A model generated the notes under the pieces. The model did not search any database and had not been told where the DNA came from. It saw only the letters and a program-made list of their open reading frames with translations. The position numbers and the translations under genes were made by a program. A stretch of DNA of 64,000 nt from Ruminococcus sp. (GTDB lineage Bacteria; Bacillota; Clostridia; Oscillospirales; Ruminococcaceae), in NCBI GenBank assembly GCA_024403935.1, contig JAKSQV010000001.1, positions 1-64,000 of the forward strand. Reading direction: 5' to 3'. Shown one piece after another: positions 50,594 through 58,799 of the stretch; positions within the stretch are counted from its first letter, which is position 1, and each line of letters opens with the position of its first letter.

Positions 50594-51265
50594 ATGGTCA
50601 ATTTCGGAAATGACTGGGACGAGCTTCTGAAGGATGAATTCACCAAGGAGTACTACATCCGCCTTCGGAAGTTTCTCGTGACAGAGTACAAAACACAGCG
50701 CATATTCCCGGGGATGTACGACATATTCAATGCGTTGAAAGTGACTTCCTACAACGACGTGAAATGCGTCATCATCGGACAGGATCCCTATCACGGCGAG
50801 GGACAGGCTCACGGGCTGAGCTTTTCTGTCCGCAGGGGAGTAGCTCCGCCGCCGTCACTCGTCAATATATTCAAGGAGATCCGTGACGACATCGGTACAG
50901 ATAATACAGGCAAGCACGGAGAGCTGACCAAATGGGCTCAGAACGGTGTGCTGCTGCTCAATTCCGTACTTACCGTCCGTGCAGATCAGCCGCGCAGTCA
51001 CCGCGGTATGGGCTGGGAGCAGTTCACCACGGACGTTATAGAGCTTCTTAACCGCAGAGAAAAGCCGATGGTGTTCATGCTCTGGGGAAGCGATGCAAAG
51101 GCAAAGCAGCAGTTCATTACGAATCCGGATCATCTCATACTCCGCGCTGCTCATCCGAGTCCGCTGTCTGCATATAACGGATTCTTCGGATGCAGGCACT
51201 TCTCTCAGGCAAATGCATTTCTCCGCAGCAAAGGCATGGAAGAAATCGACTGGTCGATAGACTGA
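50594..51265 (+). CDS. ung: Uracil-DNA glycosylase, family 1
   Basis: A 223-residue UNG removing uracil from DNA for base-excision repair. The catalytic loop 'GQDPYHGEGQAHGLSFSV' (Asp and His) near 62-79 and 'HPSPLSAYNGFFGCRHFSQAN' near 188-208 are both intact; 'VLLLNSVLTVR' lies between. Normal length. It precedes metF by 11 bases, so they share a transcript without clear functional reason. Confidence 0.95.
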   Translation: MVNFGNDWDELLKDEFTKEYYIRLRKFLVTEYKTQRIFPGMYDIFNALKVTSYNDVKCVIIGQDPYHGEGQAHGLSFSVRRGVAPPPSLVNIFKEIRDDIGTDNTGKHGELTKWAQNGVLLLNSVLTVRADQPRSHRGMGWEQFTTDVIELLNRREKPMVFMLWGSDAKAKQQFITNPDHLILRAAHPSPLSAYNGFFGCRHFSQANAFLRSKGMEEIDWSID

Positions 51266-51276
51266 AAGGATATATT

Positions 51277-52137
51277 ATGAAGGTAAGAGATATTTTCAAG
51301 GAAAAGACAGTTTTCTCGTTTGAGGTTTTCCCACCGAAGAAGACGAGCTCGGTTGACGGCATTTACCGCACTCTTGATGAACTGAGCGGTCTGAAGCCTG
51401 ATTTCATCAGCGTAACATTCGGTGCAGGCGGAAGCGGAAACAGCTTTTTTGCCCTCGATATAGCCTCAAAAATCAAGGAGAGCGGACTTGTTCCCGTGCT
51501 TCATCTCCCGTGTATCAATTTTACACGCGAGGAGATAGATTCTACACTTGCAGAGGCACAGAAGCTCGGTATCGAGAATATTCTTGCGCTCCGCGGTGAT
51601 ATCAACCCCGACATTCCGCCGATCAAGGACTTTGAGCATGCAAGCGACCTTGTAAGCTATCTTCGCAGCAAGGGCGACTATGACATTGCAGGCGCGTGCT
51701 ATCCCGAGTGTCATCCCGATGCGGAGACGCTTGATGAGGATATCGACAACCTGAAGATAAAGGTGGATGCAGGTGTAGATCACCTTATAACCCAGCTTTT
51801 CTTTGATAACGACAGCTTTTACAATTTCCGCGACAAGGCGGCTGCAAAGGGCATAAATGTACCGATAGAGGCAGGCATAATGCCTGTTGTCAACAAGAAT
51901 CAGATAGAGCGAATGGTAACGACCTGCGGAGCAAGTCTTCCGCGCAAATTTGTGAAGATAATGCAGCGTTACGAGTACAACCCTGAGGCTCTGCGTGATG
52001 CAGGCATAGCCTATGCGATAAATCAGATCGTTGACCTTGCGGCAAGCGGCGTTGACGGCATACACCTTTACACGATGAACAATGCTTACGTTGCACGCAG
52101 GATAAGCGAGGCTGTAAGCGGCATAATCGAAGCATGA
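51277..52137 (+). CDS. metF: Methylenetetrahydrofolate reductase
   Basis: About 286 residues from ATG 51277, behind AAAGGA; the longer frame overlaps ung and lacks a site. TIM-barrel flavoprotein: 'FSFEVFPPKKTS', 'SVTFGAGGS', 'LRGDINPD', 'ACYPECHPDAE' (FAD/folate contact), 'ITQLFFDNDSFYNFRD', 'PIEAGIMPV'. It makes 5-methyl-THF for methionine synthesis. Its stop overlaps the start of the MetH activation gene, fitting a joint methionine function. Confidence 0.95.
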   Translation: MKVRDIFKEKTVFSFEVFPPKKTSSVDGIYRTLDELSGLKPDFISVTFGAGGSGNSFFALDIASKIKESGLVPVLHLPCINFTREEIDSTLAEAQKLGIENILALRGDINPDIPPIKDFEHASDLVSYLRSKGDYDIAGACYPECHPDAETLDEDIDNLKIKVDAGVDHLITQLFFDNDSFYNFRDKAAAKGINVPIEAGIMPVVNKNQIERMVTTCGASLPRKFVKIMQRYEYNPEALRDAGIAYAINQIVDLAASGVDGIHLYTMNNAYVARRISEAVSGIIEA

Positions 52138-52805
52138 TGAAGCTGAGCCCGATATCGGAGGCGGAAGCAGCACGCTATATGGGCGTGAAGGGTGTTCCCA
52201 ATGAAAATGTACGGGCTCTGCTTGACAGATATGAGCCGATAGTACGCGAAAAGCTGTGTCCTGCCTATGTGTTCCGTACAGCCGATGTGAGCGTCACAGA
52301 CGGCGGAGTGCGGCTTTCATGCGTGGACGAGCTGTTTACAGGTGAAGATATACGCCGTCACCTTTCAGGCTGCGGACGTGCAGTACTGCTTGCGGCAACT
52401 GTCTCCGCGGAGGCTGACAAGCTGATACGCAGCACTGCCGTTACAGATATGGCAGCGGCTCTCGCTGTGGACTGCCTTTGCAGTGCGGCAGTGGAACAGG
52501 TCTGCGATCGTGCCGAGAAGGAGATATTCGCTGAGATAGAGGCTCCGTTCAGGACGTGGCGGTTCAGTCCGGGATACGGCGATCTGCCGATACAGCTCCA
52601 GCGCGGCATACTTTTCGCACTGAACGCACAGAGACGTATCGGGCTTACGGTCACGGAGAGCTCGCTTCTTGTGCCGTCAAAGTCGGTGACAGCAATAATC
52701 GGGATATCAGATGCTCTCCTGTCAGCTCAAACGGAACGCGGCTGTGAAGGCTGTAATATGTACGGCAGATGTGCATTTTCCGAAAGCGGCGGCTGCGGCA
52801 GATGA
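52134..52805 (+). CDS. Methionine synthase activation-domain protein
   Basis: A 223-residue protein matching the B12-reactivation domain of MetH as a separate polypeptide: 'RTWRFSPGYGDLPIQLQRGILFALNAQRRIGLTVTESSLLVPSKSVTAIIG' is the diagnostic segment. The C-terminal 'GCEGCNMYGRCAFSESGGCG' adds Cys residues as in clostridial stand-alone versions. It lies after metF with an ATGA overlap (a second ATG at 52137 is equally possible). The MetH catalytic part is not in this window. Confidence 0.88.
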   Translation: MMKLSPISEAEAARYMGVKGVPNENVRALLDRYEPIVREKLCPAYVFRTADVSVTDGGVRLSCVDELFTGEDIRRHLSGCGRAVLLAATVSAEADKLIRSTAVTDMAAALAVDCLCSAAVEQVCDRAEKEIFAEIEAPFRTWRFSPGYGDLPIQLQRGILFALNAQRRIGLTVTESSLLVPSKSVTAIIGISDALLSAQTERGCEGCNMYGRCAFSESGGCGR

Positions 52806-52924
52806 ATGCCGATAACAGCTTTCGCCTGTATATTATTACTGATAGTTAACATATCGTATCATCTGAATGCCCTGAACAGGGCAATATCACAATAAATCGG
52901 CTTAAATTATATTGATTTTGGATA

Positions 52925-52954
52925 TTGACAGTGTATATTTTAAGATGATATAAT
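52925..52954 (+). promoter_or_regulatory. Promoter of the 53069 solute-binding protein gene
   Basis: TTGACA (52925-52930), 18-base spacer, TATAAT (52949-52954). Confidence 0.7.
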
Positions 52955-52979
52955 ATATATAGTTAAATGAACGGATAAT

Positions 52980-53043
52980 TGCGGTCTTTGGCGGACCGCT
53001 GTATCAATAACAGAACACACCGGATAGTCCGCATTGTGCGGAC
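52980..53043 (+). promoter_or_regulatory. Two hairpins in the solute-binding gene leader
   Basis: TGCGGTC pairs with GGACCGC (52980-52999), and GTCCGCA (53027-53033) pairs perfectly with TGCGGAC (53037-53043). Neither is followed by a T-run. The arms of the two hairpins are related (GCGGTC/GCGGAC), so alternative pairing is possible. Confidence 0.45.
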
Positions 53044-53068
53044 AGAGATCAAAAAGGAGTTTTATCAG

Positions 53069-54472
53069 ATGAAAAGATCAGTGGTATTCATTTCTGCTCT
53101 TTTAATGGCGGCAGCTACCCTCTCGGTTACCGCCTGCGGAGACAGCGGCTCATCATCAAATCCGTATGCGGATGTTGACGTTGATCAGAGCGTGCGCGAT
53201 GAAGTTAATCAGGCGGCTTCAAACAGCGATCTGCTCGAGGACGTTGAGCTTGAGAACAAGACCATCAAGTGGATGGCAACATGGGACATCAACCCCGATG
53301 CTACCGGTAAGAACAAGCCTACTGAGCTGGTAGTGTTTGAGGAGAAATACGGCGGCAATATCGAGTATCATCAAGTAACTTGGGAAAACCGCTATGAAAA
53401 GCTTGCCGAGGCAATAAGCAGCGGCGAGGGTATCGACTTCTTCTGGGCAGGCGATATGGATGCTTTCCCGAAGGGCGCAGTAAGAGGTATGTTCACACCT
53501 GTTGACGACTACATCGACTTCAGCAAGCCGCTCTGGGAGGACGTCAAGGAAGTAAACGACAGCATGCTGTGGAACGATAAGCATTACCTTGCTATCGTTC
53601 AGTCAGTGGGTGACAAGGTCGCCTGCATTTACAATAAGAAAACTATCGAGGAAGCCGGACTTGATGATCCTGCTGAGCTTTACTACGACGGCAAGTGGGA
53701 CTGGAATGCATTTGAGTCCATGCTTCAGAGCTTTGTTGATGTTGACAAGCAGCACTACGGTATCGACGGCTGGTGGTTCGAGTTCGGACTTATGAATACG
53801 ACCGGTATCCCGCCCGTAGGTATCAAGAACGGCAAGCTTGTGAGCAATATAGACGATCCTGCTATGGAGCGCGTACAGAACTTCCTGTATGACCTCAATC
53901 AGACAGGCTGCATCGCCATTGGTGTCGGCGACTACGGCTGGACCGCTCACCCCGAGTTCGTGGGTGAGGGCAAGGTGCTCTTCTATCCTGTCGGCTTGTA
54001 TGAGATGTATGCAAAGCCGGAACAGTGGAAGGAAAAGTACGGTGAGGACGCATTCTTCGTGCCGATGCCGAAGGACCCCGAAGCTGATGAGTACTACACT
54101 CCCGTAGGTATGGAGGCGTACACGTTCGTAAAGAACGGCGGCAACCCCGAGGGCGTTGCAAAATATCTTGACTGCAAGCGATTCTCCATTATGGATGAGG
54201 ATACAAAGGCAGTTTCAGACCAGCAGTTCCGCGATGATTACGGCTGGACCGATGAAATGGTTGAAATGCAGCATGAGATGCAGAATCTCGCAGATGAGAA
54301 CGCTTTCTATGATCTCTCATCAGGCGTATCAAAGGACTGCGGCGACCTTCTCGACCAGAACCTCCGCAATACCGCAAGAGGTACACCGTGGAACGAGACT
54401 TACGATGCAATATATGCAACTTTGCAGACATATATCGACGAGGTCAACGAGAACCCCGTAATAAGCGAGTGA
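53069..54472 (+). CDS. Extracellular sugar-binding lipoprotein (ABC family 1)
   Basis: A 467-residue lipoprotein from ATG 53069, behind AAGGAG, with lipobox SVTAC (Cys19) and a solute-binding protein type 1 fold ('IKWMATWDINPDATGKNKPTELVVFEEKYGG', 'DFFWAGDMDAFPKGAV', 'YDGKWDWNAFESM', 'FYPVGLYEMYAKPEQWKEKYGEDAFFVPMPKDPEADE'). It should bind an oligosaccharide for an ABC importer, but no permease or ATPase gene is adjacent. A paralogue begins at 63191. In the family an orphan binding protein may serve a distant permease or a sensor. Confidence 0.85.
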   Translation: MKRSVVFISALLMAAATLSVTACGDSGSSSNPYADVDVDQSVRDEVNQAASNSDLLEDVELENKTIKWMATWDINPDATGKNKPTELVVFEEKYGGNIEYHQVTWENRYEKLAEAISSGEGIDFFWAGDMDAFPKGAVRGMFTPVDDYIDFSKPLWEDVKEVNDSMLWNDKHYLAIVQSVGDKVACIYNKKTIEEAGLDDPAELYYDGKWDWNAFESMLQSFVDVDKQHYGIDGWWFEFGLMNTTGIPPVGIKNGKLVSNIDDPAMERVQNFLYDLNQTGCIAIGVGDYGWTAHPEFVGEGKVLFYPVGLYEMYAKPEQWKEKYGEDAFFVPMPKDPEADEYYTPVGMEAYTFVKNGGNPEGVAKYLDCKRFSIMDEDTKAVSDQQFRDDYGWTDEMVEMQHEMQNLADENAFYDLSSGVSKDCGDLLDQNLRNTARGTPWNETYDAIYATLQTYIDEVNENPVISE

Positions 54473-54548
54473 CAAACGCTCCCCTTGCTGAATCTGCATA
54501 AATCGGGCTTATATTATTGTAAGAATTTACTAACGTTTTAAAAAAGTC

Positions 54549-54577
54549 TTGCCAACATATAAGAAATATGTTATAAT
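54549..54577 (+). promoter_or_regulatory. Promoter with operator-like inverted repeat, epimerase gene
   Basis: TTGCCA (54549-54554), 17-base spacer, TATAAT (54572-54577). The spacer contains AACATAT-AAGAA-ATATGTT (54554-54572), a perfect 7-base inverted repeat filling the space between the -35 and -10 boxes. Confidence 0.65.
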
Positions 54578-54626
54578 ACATTCGTTGGAAGAACAAGTTT
54601 ATCAGAAAGAAAGGAGGGTGTGAAGT

Positions 54627-55580
54627 ATGGAAACAGTTCTTGTTACCGGTGGCTGCGGACTGATAGGTCAGCATATCTGCTCCGGACTTCTCAAGAAAGG
54701 CTTTGCGGTTGTCTGCGCTGATGCTGAGCCGAATCCATATAATGAGGGAAAACTGAATTACACCTTTGAGGCTGTGGCTCAGGCTGATAAAAACGGCTAT
54801 GCCGAGCTTTTTGAGAAATACGAGATAAGTGTTCTTATTCATGCCGCATGCACAGTAGATAACGATTTTGGACCAATTATCGGAAACGAGCAGATCGAGA
54901 TCGCTAAGCAGTTTGATAAATTCATCTATCGTTATGCAATGACAGAAAATGTGCGTAAGGTTATACTCTTAAGCACTGCTCAGGTGTATGATTATCCGAA
55001 GACGCGTGAACCGCTCAGAGAGGATGCTGACATCAAAACCGATACGAATTATGCAACGCTCAAGTATAATTCCGAAAAGGCTCTTATCTCAGAAATGCAG
55101 CATCATAAAGAGGTAATGTGCTGCATCACGAGAGTTGCTCCTGTGTATACTCTCACCTATCCGGACAACCTTGAGGCGAAGATAACCGATCCCAAGGACG
55201 GAAGCAAGTTTGTATTCGGAAAAGGACAGTACGGATTCCAGCTCTGCTGTGTTCATAATCTGGTAGACTTTATCCTCAACTTTGTAAAGAAAGCCGAAGA
55301 TATGAAGGATGCAGGCATCTATAATATCAGCGATCAGGAGCTTATTACTGCTGCGGATATTATTTCTTTCCTGCGTGAGCATCACCACCTTGGTGCAGTT
55401 GTTCAGAAATCAAGCGTTGGTGCGATCTCAAAGCTGAAGGGCATATTTGGCGGCAGCAAGGATGAAAAGACCAATTATCGCTATCTCGATATATCTAAGC
55501 TCGATTACAATAATATGCTCGATACAACCAGAGCATCGAAGCTTACAAGCTTCCGCTGGGACATACACAACACAAAGTAA
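54627..55580 (+). CDS. NAD-dependent epimerase/dehydratase family protein
   Basis: A 317-residue extended SDR with the NAD motif 'VTGGCGLIGQHI' at the N-terminus, but the active-site motif is 'YATLKYNSEKALI' (Tyr-X-X-X... arranged differently from YxxxK), so a catalytic role is not certain. 'VCADAEPNPYNEGKL' and a C-terminal 'KLTSFRWDIHN' tail. Substrate likely a nucleotide sugar by analogy. AAAGGAGGG precedes the ATG. Single gene under a promoter with an inverted repeat. Confidence 0.75.
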   Translation: METVLVTGGCGLIGQHICSGLLKKGFAVVCADAEPNPYNEGKLNYTFEAVAQADKNGYAELFEKYEISVLIHAACTVDNDFGPIIGNEQIEIAKQFDKFIYRYAMTENVRKVILLSTAQVYDYPKTREPLREDADIKTDTNYATLKYNSEKALISEMQHHKEVMCCITRVAPVYTLTYPDNLEAKITDPKDGSKFVFGKGQYGFQLCCVHNLVDFILNFVKKAEDMKDAGIYNISDQELITAADIISFLREHHHLGAVVQKSSVGAISKLKGIFGGSKDEKTNYRYLDISKLDYNNMLDTTRASKLTSFRWDIHNTK

Positions 55581-55630
55581 AGCCGCTCCTGCATCAGGTC
55601 GGCATGCGATAAAGAACAAATATCGTATAG

Positions 55631-55667
55631 AAAAGGCTGCTTAACAGTATTGTTAAGCAGCCTTTTG
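55631..55667 (+). terminator. Terminator after the epimerase gene
   Basis: Sixteen-base perfect stem (55631-55646 with 55651-55666), loop GTAT, ending in TTTT. Confidence 0.88.
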
Positions 55668-55689
55668 AATATCATGTGAAGCTTTCCGG

Positions 55690-55932
55690 TCATTCTATAA
55701 CTGTGTAGTTATCGGCAGCATTTTCCTTGGTGGCGTGTTCTGTCACGTTGAGCACTTTGACCTTCAGCGGTTTTGTGGCCATATTGATCTCAATGATGTC
55801 GCCGGTCTTTACGTCGTATGAAGCACGAGCGATTTTGCCGTTTACCACTATCTTCCCGGCATCGCAGGCTTCATTTGCAACGGTGCGCCTCTTTATGAGC
55901 CTTGTGACTTTAAGATACTTGTCGAGCCGCAT
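55690..55932 (-). CDS. rqcP: RqcP (YabO/YlmH-type S4 RNA-binding) protein
   Basis: An 80-residue S4-domain protein, 'MRLDKYLKVTRLIKRRTVANEACDAGKIVVNGK', full length. RqcP works with RqcH on stalled ribosomes in rescue by alanine tailing. Typical neighbour of mazG and hup, as here. GAAAGGAG precedes the ATG. It lies after a terminator-like hairpin behind hup. Confidence 0.9.
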   Translation of the reverse strand: MRLDKYLKVTRLIKRRTVANEACDAGKIVVNGKIARASYDVKTGDIIEINMATKPLKVKVLNVTEHATKENAADNYTVIE

Positions 55933-55946
55933 TGCTTTCTCCTTTC

Positions 55947-55984
55947 AAAAAAACACGGGGCGAAAGGTGTACCCTCCGCCCCGT
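55947..55984 (-). terminator. Terminator after hup
   Basis: ACGGGGCG (55955-55962) and CGCCCCGT (55977-55984) form an eight-base stem; on the minus strand GTTTTTTT follows. RqcP is expressed either by readthrough or its own promoter. Confidence 0.7.
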
Positions 55985-55992
55985 TTATATTC

Positions 55993-56292
55993 TTACTTCT
56001 TCTTCTTAGCAGCCTTCTTAGCGTTAACAGCTTCCTTGAGGCCCTTACCAGCCTTGAAAGCGGGAGCGTTGCTGGGAGGACAAACCATCTTCTCCTTAGT
56101 TCTGGGGTTGATGCAGGTCTTCTTGCCTCTCTTGCGAACTTCGAATGTACCGAAGCCTGTGATAGCAACCTTGTCACCCTTTACGAGAGTCTCCTCGATA
56201 GCTGAGAGTGTAGCCTCGAGAGCAGCAGCAGCGTCCTTCTTTGTGCAGTTTGCTTTATCAGCGATTGAGTTAATGAGTTCTGTCTTAGTCAT
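55993..56292 (-). CDS. hup: HU-family nucleoid protein
   Basis: A 99-residue HU with 'MTKTELINSIADKANCTKKDAAAALEATLSAIEETL', DNA-binding arm 'FGTFEVRKRGKKTCINPRTKEKMVCPPSNAPAFKAGKGLKEAVN', and a Lys-rich tail (AKKAAKKKK) longer than the usual HU end. It bends and compacts DNA. The start overlaps mazG by four bases. Codons are of the highly expressed kind (AAG, GCT, GTT), like those of the sca genes. Confidence 0.93.
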   Translation of the reverse strand: MTKTELINSIADKANCTKKDAAAALEATLSAIEETLVKGDKVAITGFGTFEVRKRGKKTCINPRTKEKMVCPPSNAPAFKAGKGLKEAVNAKKAAKKKK

Positions 56293-57104
56293 TTCTGTAA
56301 TCCTCCATTAATAATTTTTTTAGCCTTGTCCCAGTAAATATCAAGCTCCTCGATAGGCAACTCCTTCATATCAAGGCCATCATCTGCGGTAAGCTGTTCT
56401 GTAACAGAGAACCTTTTGATGAACTTGTCTGTGGAAGCTTTGAGAGCGAGCTCGGCATCAACTCCGAGGTGACGTGCGGCATTGACGCACGAGAAGAGCA
56501 GATCGCCCATTTCCTCGTCAATATTCTGCTTGTCGCCTGATTCAACAGCTTTGACAAGCTCCGCCTTTTCACTGTCTATGCAAGCCATTGCGTCTTCGGC
56601 ACAGCGGAAATCCATACCCGCGCGCATTGCACGTTTACCGACCTTCTGTGCCCGCATGAGCGACGGGAGAGACTTTGCGACCTGATTAAGTGTATCAGTG
56701 TAGGTCTCCTGCCCTTTTTCGTCCATTTTGATGGCATCCCAGTTCTTCAGCACCTCCGCTGTTGAATCGGCTTTGACTTCGCCGAAAACGTGGGGGTGAC
56801 GGAGAATGAGCTTTTTGCATATCCCGTCGCAGACATCGTTGAAATCAAACGAGCCTGTTTCCTCCTCTATCCTGCTGTGAAAGACGACCTGCAACAGTAC
56901 GTCGCCGAGTTCCTCCCTCAGCAGTGAGGTATCACCGAGATCGATAGCTTCTACAGCTTCGCAGGTCTCCTCGATAAAGTCACTTCTTATCGAACTGTGG
57001 GTCTGTTCCCTGTCCCAGGGACAGCCGCCCTCACCTCTCAGAAGCCGAACGATGTCGAGCAGATCGCTTATCGAGTAGTATTCTTTTTGCTGATATTCGA
57101 CCAT
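56289..57104 (-). CDS. mazG: Nucleoside triphosphate pyrophosphohydrolase
   Basis: A 271-residue MazG with the tandem domain plan: 'RLRGEGGCPWDREQTHSSIRSDFIEETCEAVEAID', 'LREELGDVLLQVVFHSRIEEE' (metal-binding E-E-x-x-E-D) in the first domain and 'DEEMGDLLFSCVNAARHLGVD' in the second. It cleans non-canonical NTPs or (p)ppGpp. First gene of mazG-hup-rqcP, a conserved order in Firmicutes. Confidence 0.93.
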   Translation of the reverse strand: MVEYQQKEYYSISDLLDIVRLLRGEGGCPWDREQTHSSIRSDFIEETCEAVEAIDLGDTSLLREELGDVLLQVVFHSRIEEETGSFDFNDVCDGICKKLILRHPHVFGEVKADSTAEVLKNWDAIKMDEKGQETYTDTLNQVAKSLPSLMRAQKVGKRAMRAGMDFRCAEDAMACIDSEKAELVKAVESGDKQNIDEEMGDLLFSCVNAARHLGVDAELALKASTDKFIKRFSVTEQLTADDGLDMKELPIEELDIYWDKAKKIINGGLQK

Positions 57105-57250
57105 GGGATTAGCACTCCTCTAATAATACCCCAAAACCTGCCAAAAATCAATATATTTCCCTAAAGTTTGTCGTATTTACAGAATATTGAGGTGTATTTT
57201 TATATGTTTTGTATAAAGAATCGGCGTGTTTAGGTGGTTTCAGGTCGATT

Positions 57251-58252
57251 TCAGAACGGCCTGTCCACAAATCCGACCTTATGATAGGCTTTTGAAACGA
57301 TGCGTCCGGATATCTTCATTGCGCTTTCAGCGCCCTTTGTGTAGCACTCCTTGAGGAACGCCTTGTCGGAGATAAGACGGTCGAACTCGGAGCGTACAGG
57401 CTCAAGGTTATCTGCAACAGCCTCGCCGACTGCGAGCTTGAAGTCGCCGTAGCCCTTTCCTGCAAATTCTGATTCGATAGCTGCATAGTCTTTGCCTGTT
57501 ACGCAGGAATATATGGACATAAGGTTATTGATACCGTCCTTGCCTTCGCGGTAAGCCACCTCTGCATCGCTGTCAGTGACGGCACGCTTGAACTTGCGGA
57601 TGATAGTGTCCTTGTCATCGAGTATGAGTATGCAGGCGTTGGGGTTCTCATCGGACTTTGACATCTTCTTTGACGGATCCTGCAGTGACATAATCTTTGC
57701 ACCGACCTCGGTGATGTACGGCTCAGGCACTTTGAAGAAGTCGCCGTAACGCTGGTTGAAGCGCTGAGCGATATTTCTTGCAAGCTCAAGGTGCTGCTTC
57801 TGATCTACACCGACAGGCACGAGGTCAGCGTTGTAGGCGAGTATATCCGCAGCCATGAGCGAGGGATATGTGAAAAGGCCTGCATTTACGTCATCGGGGT
57901 GTTTCTGGCTCTTGTCCTTGAACTGTGTCATTCGTGAGAGCTCACCGAACTGCGTATTGCAGCAGAGCAGCCAGTTGAGGTCGTTGTGGGTATGAGCGTG
58001 GCTCTGAATGAAAAGTATCGACTTTTCGGGATCAAGTCCGCACGCCATCAGCAGAGCATAAGCCGCAAGAGTGTTCTGGCGGAGCTTTGCGGGATCCTGT
58101 TTTACGGTTATTGCGTGGAGATCGGCAACGCAGTAGATGCAGTTATACTGCTCCTGAAGCGGTCCCCAGTTTCTTACAGCGCCGATGTAGTTGCCGAGGG
58201 TGAAGGTGCCGGTAGGCTGGATCGCGCTGAAAATGAGTTTCTTGTCGTCCAT
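57251..58252 (-). CDS. trpS: Tryptophanyl-tRNA synthetase
   Basis: A 333-residue class I synthetase: 'FSAIQPTGTFTLGNYIGAVRNW' (HIGH-equivalent), 'DLHAITVKQDP', 'ADILAYNADLVPVGVDQKQHLELARNIAQRFN' and 'PSKKMSKSDEN' (KMSKS). Normal length. It charges tRNA-Trp. Co-directional with the small unknown gene upstream (12-base gap). I see no T-box leader in front of it. Confidence 0.94.
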   Translation of the reverse strand: MDDKKLIFSAIQPTGTFTLGNYIGAVRNWGPLQEQYNCIYCVADLHAITVKQDPAKLRQNTLAAYALLMACGLDPEKSILFIQSHAHTHNDLNWLLCCNTQFGELSRMTQFKDKSQKHPDDVNAGLFTYPSLMAADILAYNADLVPVGVDQKQHLELARNIAQRFNQRYGDFFKVPEPYITEVGAKIMSLQDPSKKMSKSDENPNACILILDDKDTIIRKFKRAVTDSDAEVAYREGKDGINNLMSIYSCVTGKDYAAIESEFAGKGYGDFKLAVGEAVADNLEPVRSEFDRLISDKAFLKECYTKGAESAMKISGRIVSKAYHKVGFVDRPF

Positions 58253-58264
58253 GGCGTGTACTCC

Positions 58265-58780
58265 TTACTTGCCTGCCTTGCGGGCTTCCATATCGTCCTT
58301 GAGCTGGCAGTTTCTCAGCTCGCTGAGAACACGCTGGTAGAGCACATAGACTGTACGCTTTTCGGGCTCTGTCTCGGGAATTAAACCGGGCTTGAACTCT
58401 ACCTTGTATGTGCCGTTCTTGGTGAGGAGATAAACATTGTGTGTCTTGCCCTTGGGAAGGTCAAACTGCTTTGTCTTGGTTGCTTTGGGGACTATCTGTG
58501 CCGAATTGACCACAAGAGCGTTTGCAGCCTGAACAAGACTTCTGTATTTCTGAGATGCGCCTACATACTCTCCGCCGTTGTTGAAGTAGAGGTTTGCGGC
58601 ACCATTGATGAAGCAGACCATAGTTGTGAGAATATTGTTGGGCATGGGAATATCGATAACAACGCCGTAAACGTCATTCTTGCCGAACTTCATCTCGAAG
58701 AATCCGGGCGGGAAGCTGAGAGCCTGAGCTCTTGTCATGAGGTATTTCTGTGTAACAGGGTATCTGTCTGTAATAGCCAT
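58265..58780 (-). CDS. Conserved unknown cytosolic protein
   Basis: A 171-residue protein without signal or membrane segment, mostly beta ('GFFEMKFGKNDVYGVVIDIPMPNNILTTMVCFINGAANLYFNNGGEYVGA', 'VYLLTKNGTYKVEF'). No family recognised. It lies between aminotransferase and trpS genes, with gaps of 19 and 12 bases, so all three probably form one transcript. AAAGGAAA precedes ATG 58780. The sequence is well preserved and codon use normal. Confidence 0.65.
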   Translation of the reverse strand: MAITDRYPVTQKYLMTRAQALSFPPGFFEMKFGKNDVYGVVIDIPMPNNILTTMVCFINGAANLYFNNGGEYVGASQKYRSLVQAANALVVNSAQIVPKATKTKQFDLPKGKTHNVYLLTKNGTYKVEFKPGLIPETEPEKRTVYVLYQRVLSELRNCQLKDDMEARKAGK

Positions 58781-58799
58781 TTTTGTATTTCCTTTCAGT

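Noticed and set aside
54189..54431. Arg/His-rich minus-strand frame
   Set aside because: Opposite the 53069 solute-binding gene, with no start site or family.
55690..57104. Toxin-antitoxin role of mazG
   Set aside because: The gene encodes the NTP pyrophosphohydrolase MazG in the conserved order mazG-hup-rqcP; no mazEF-like toxin is present.
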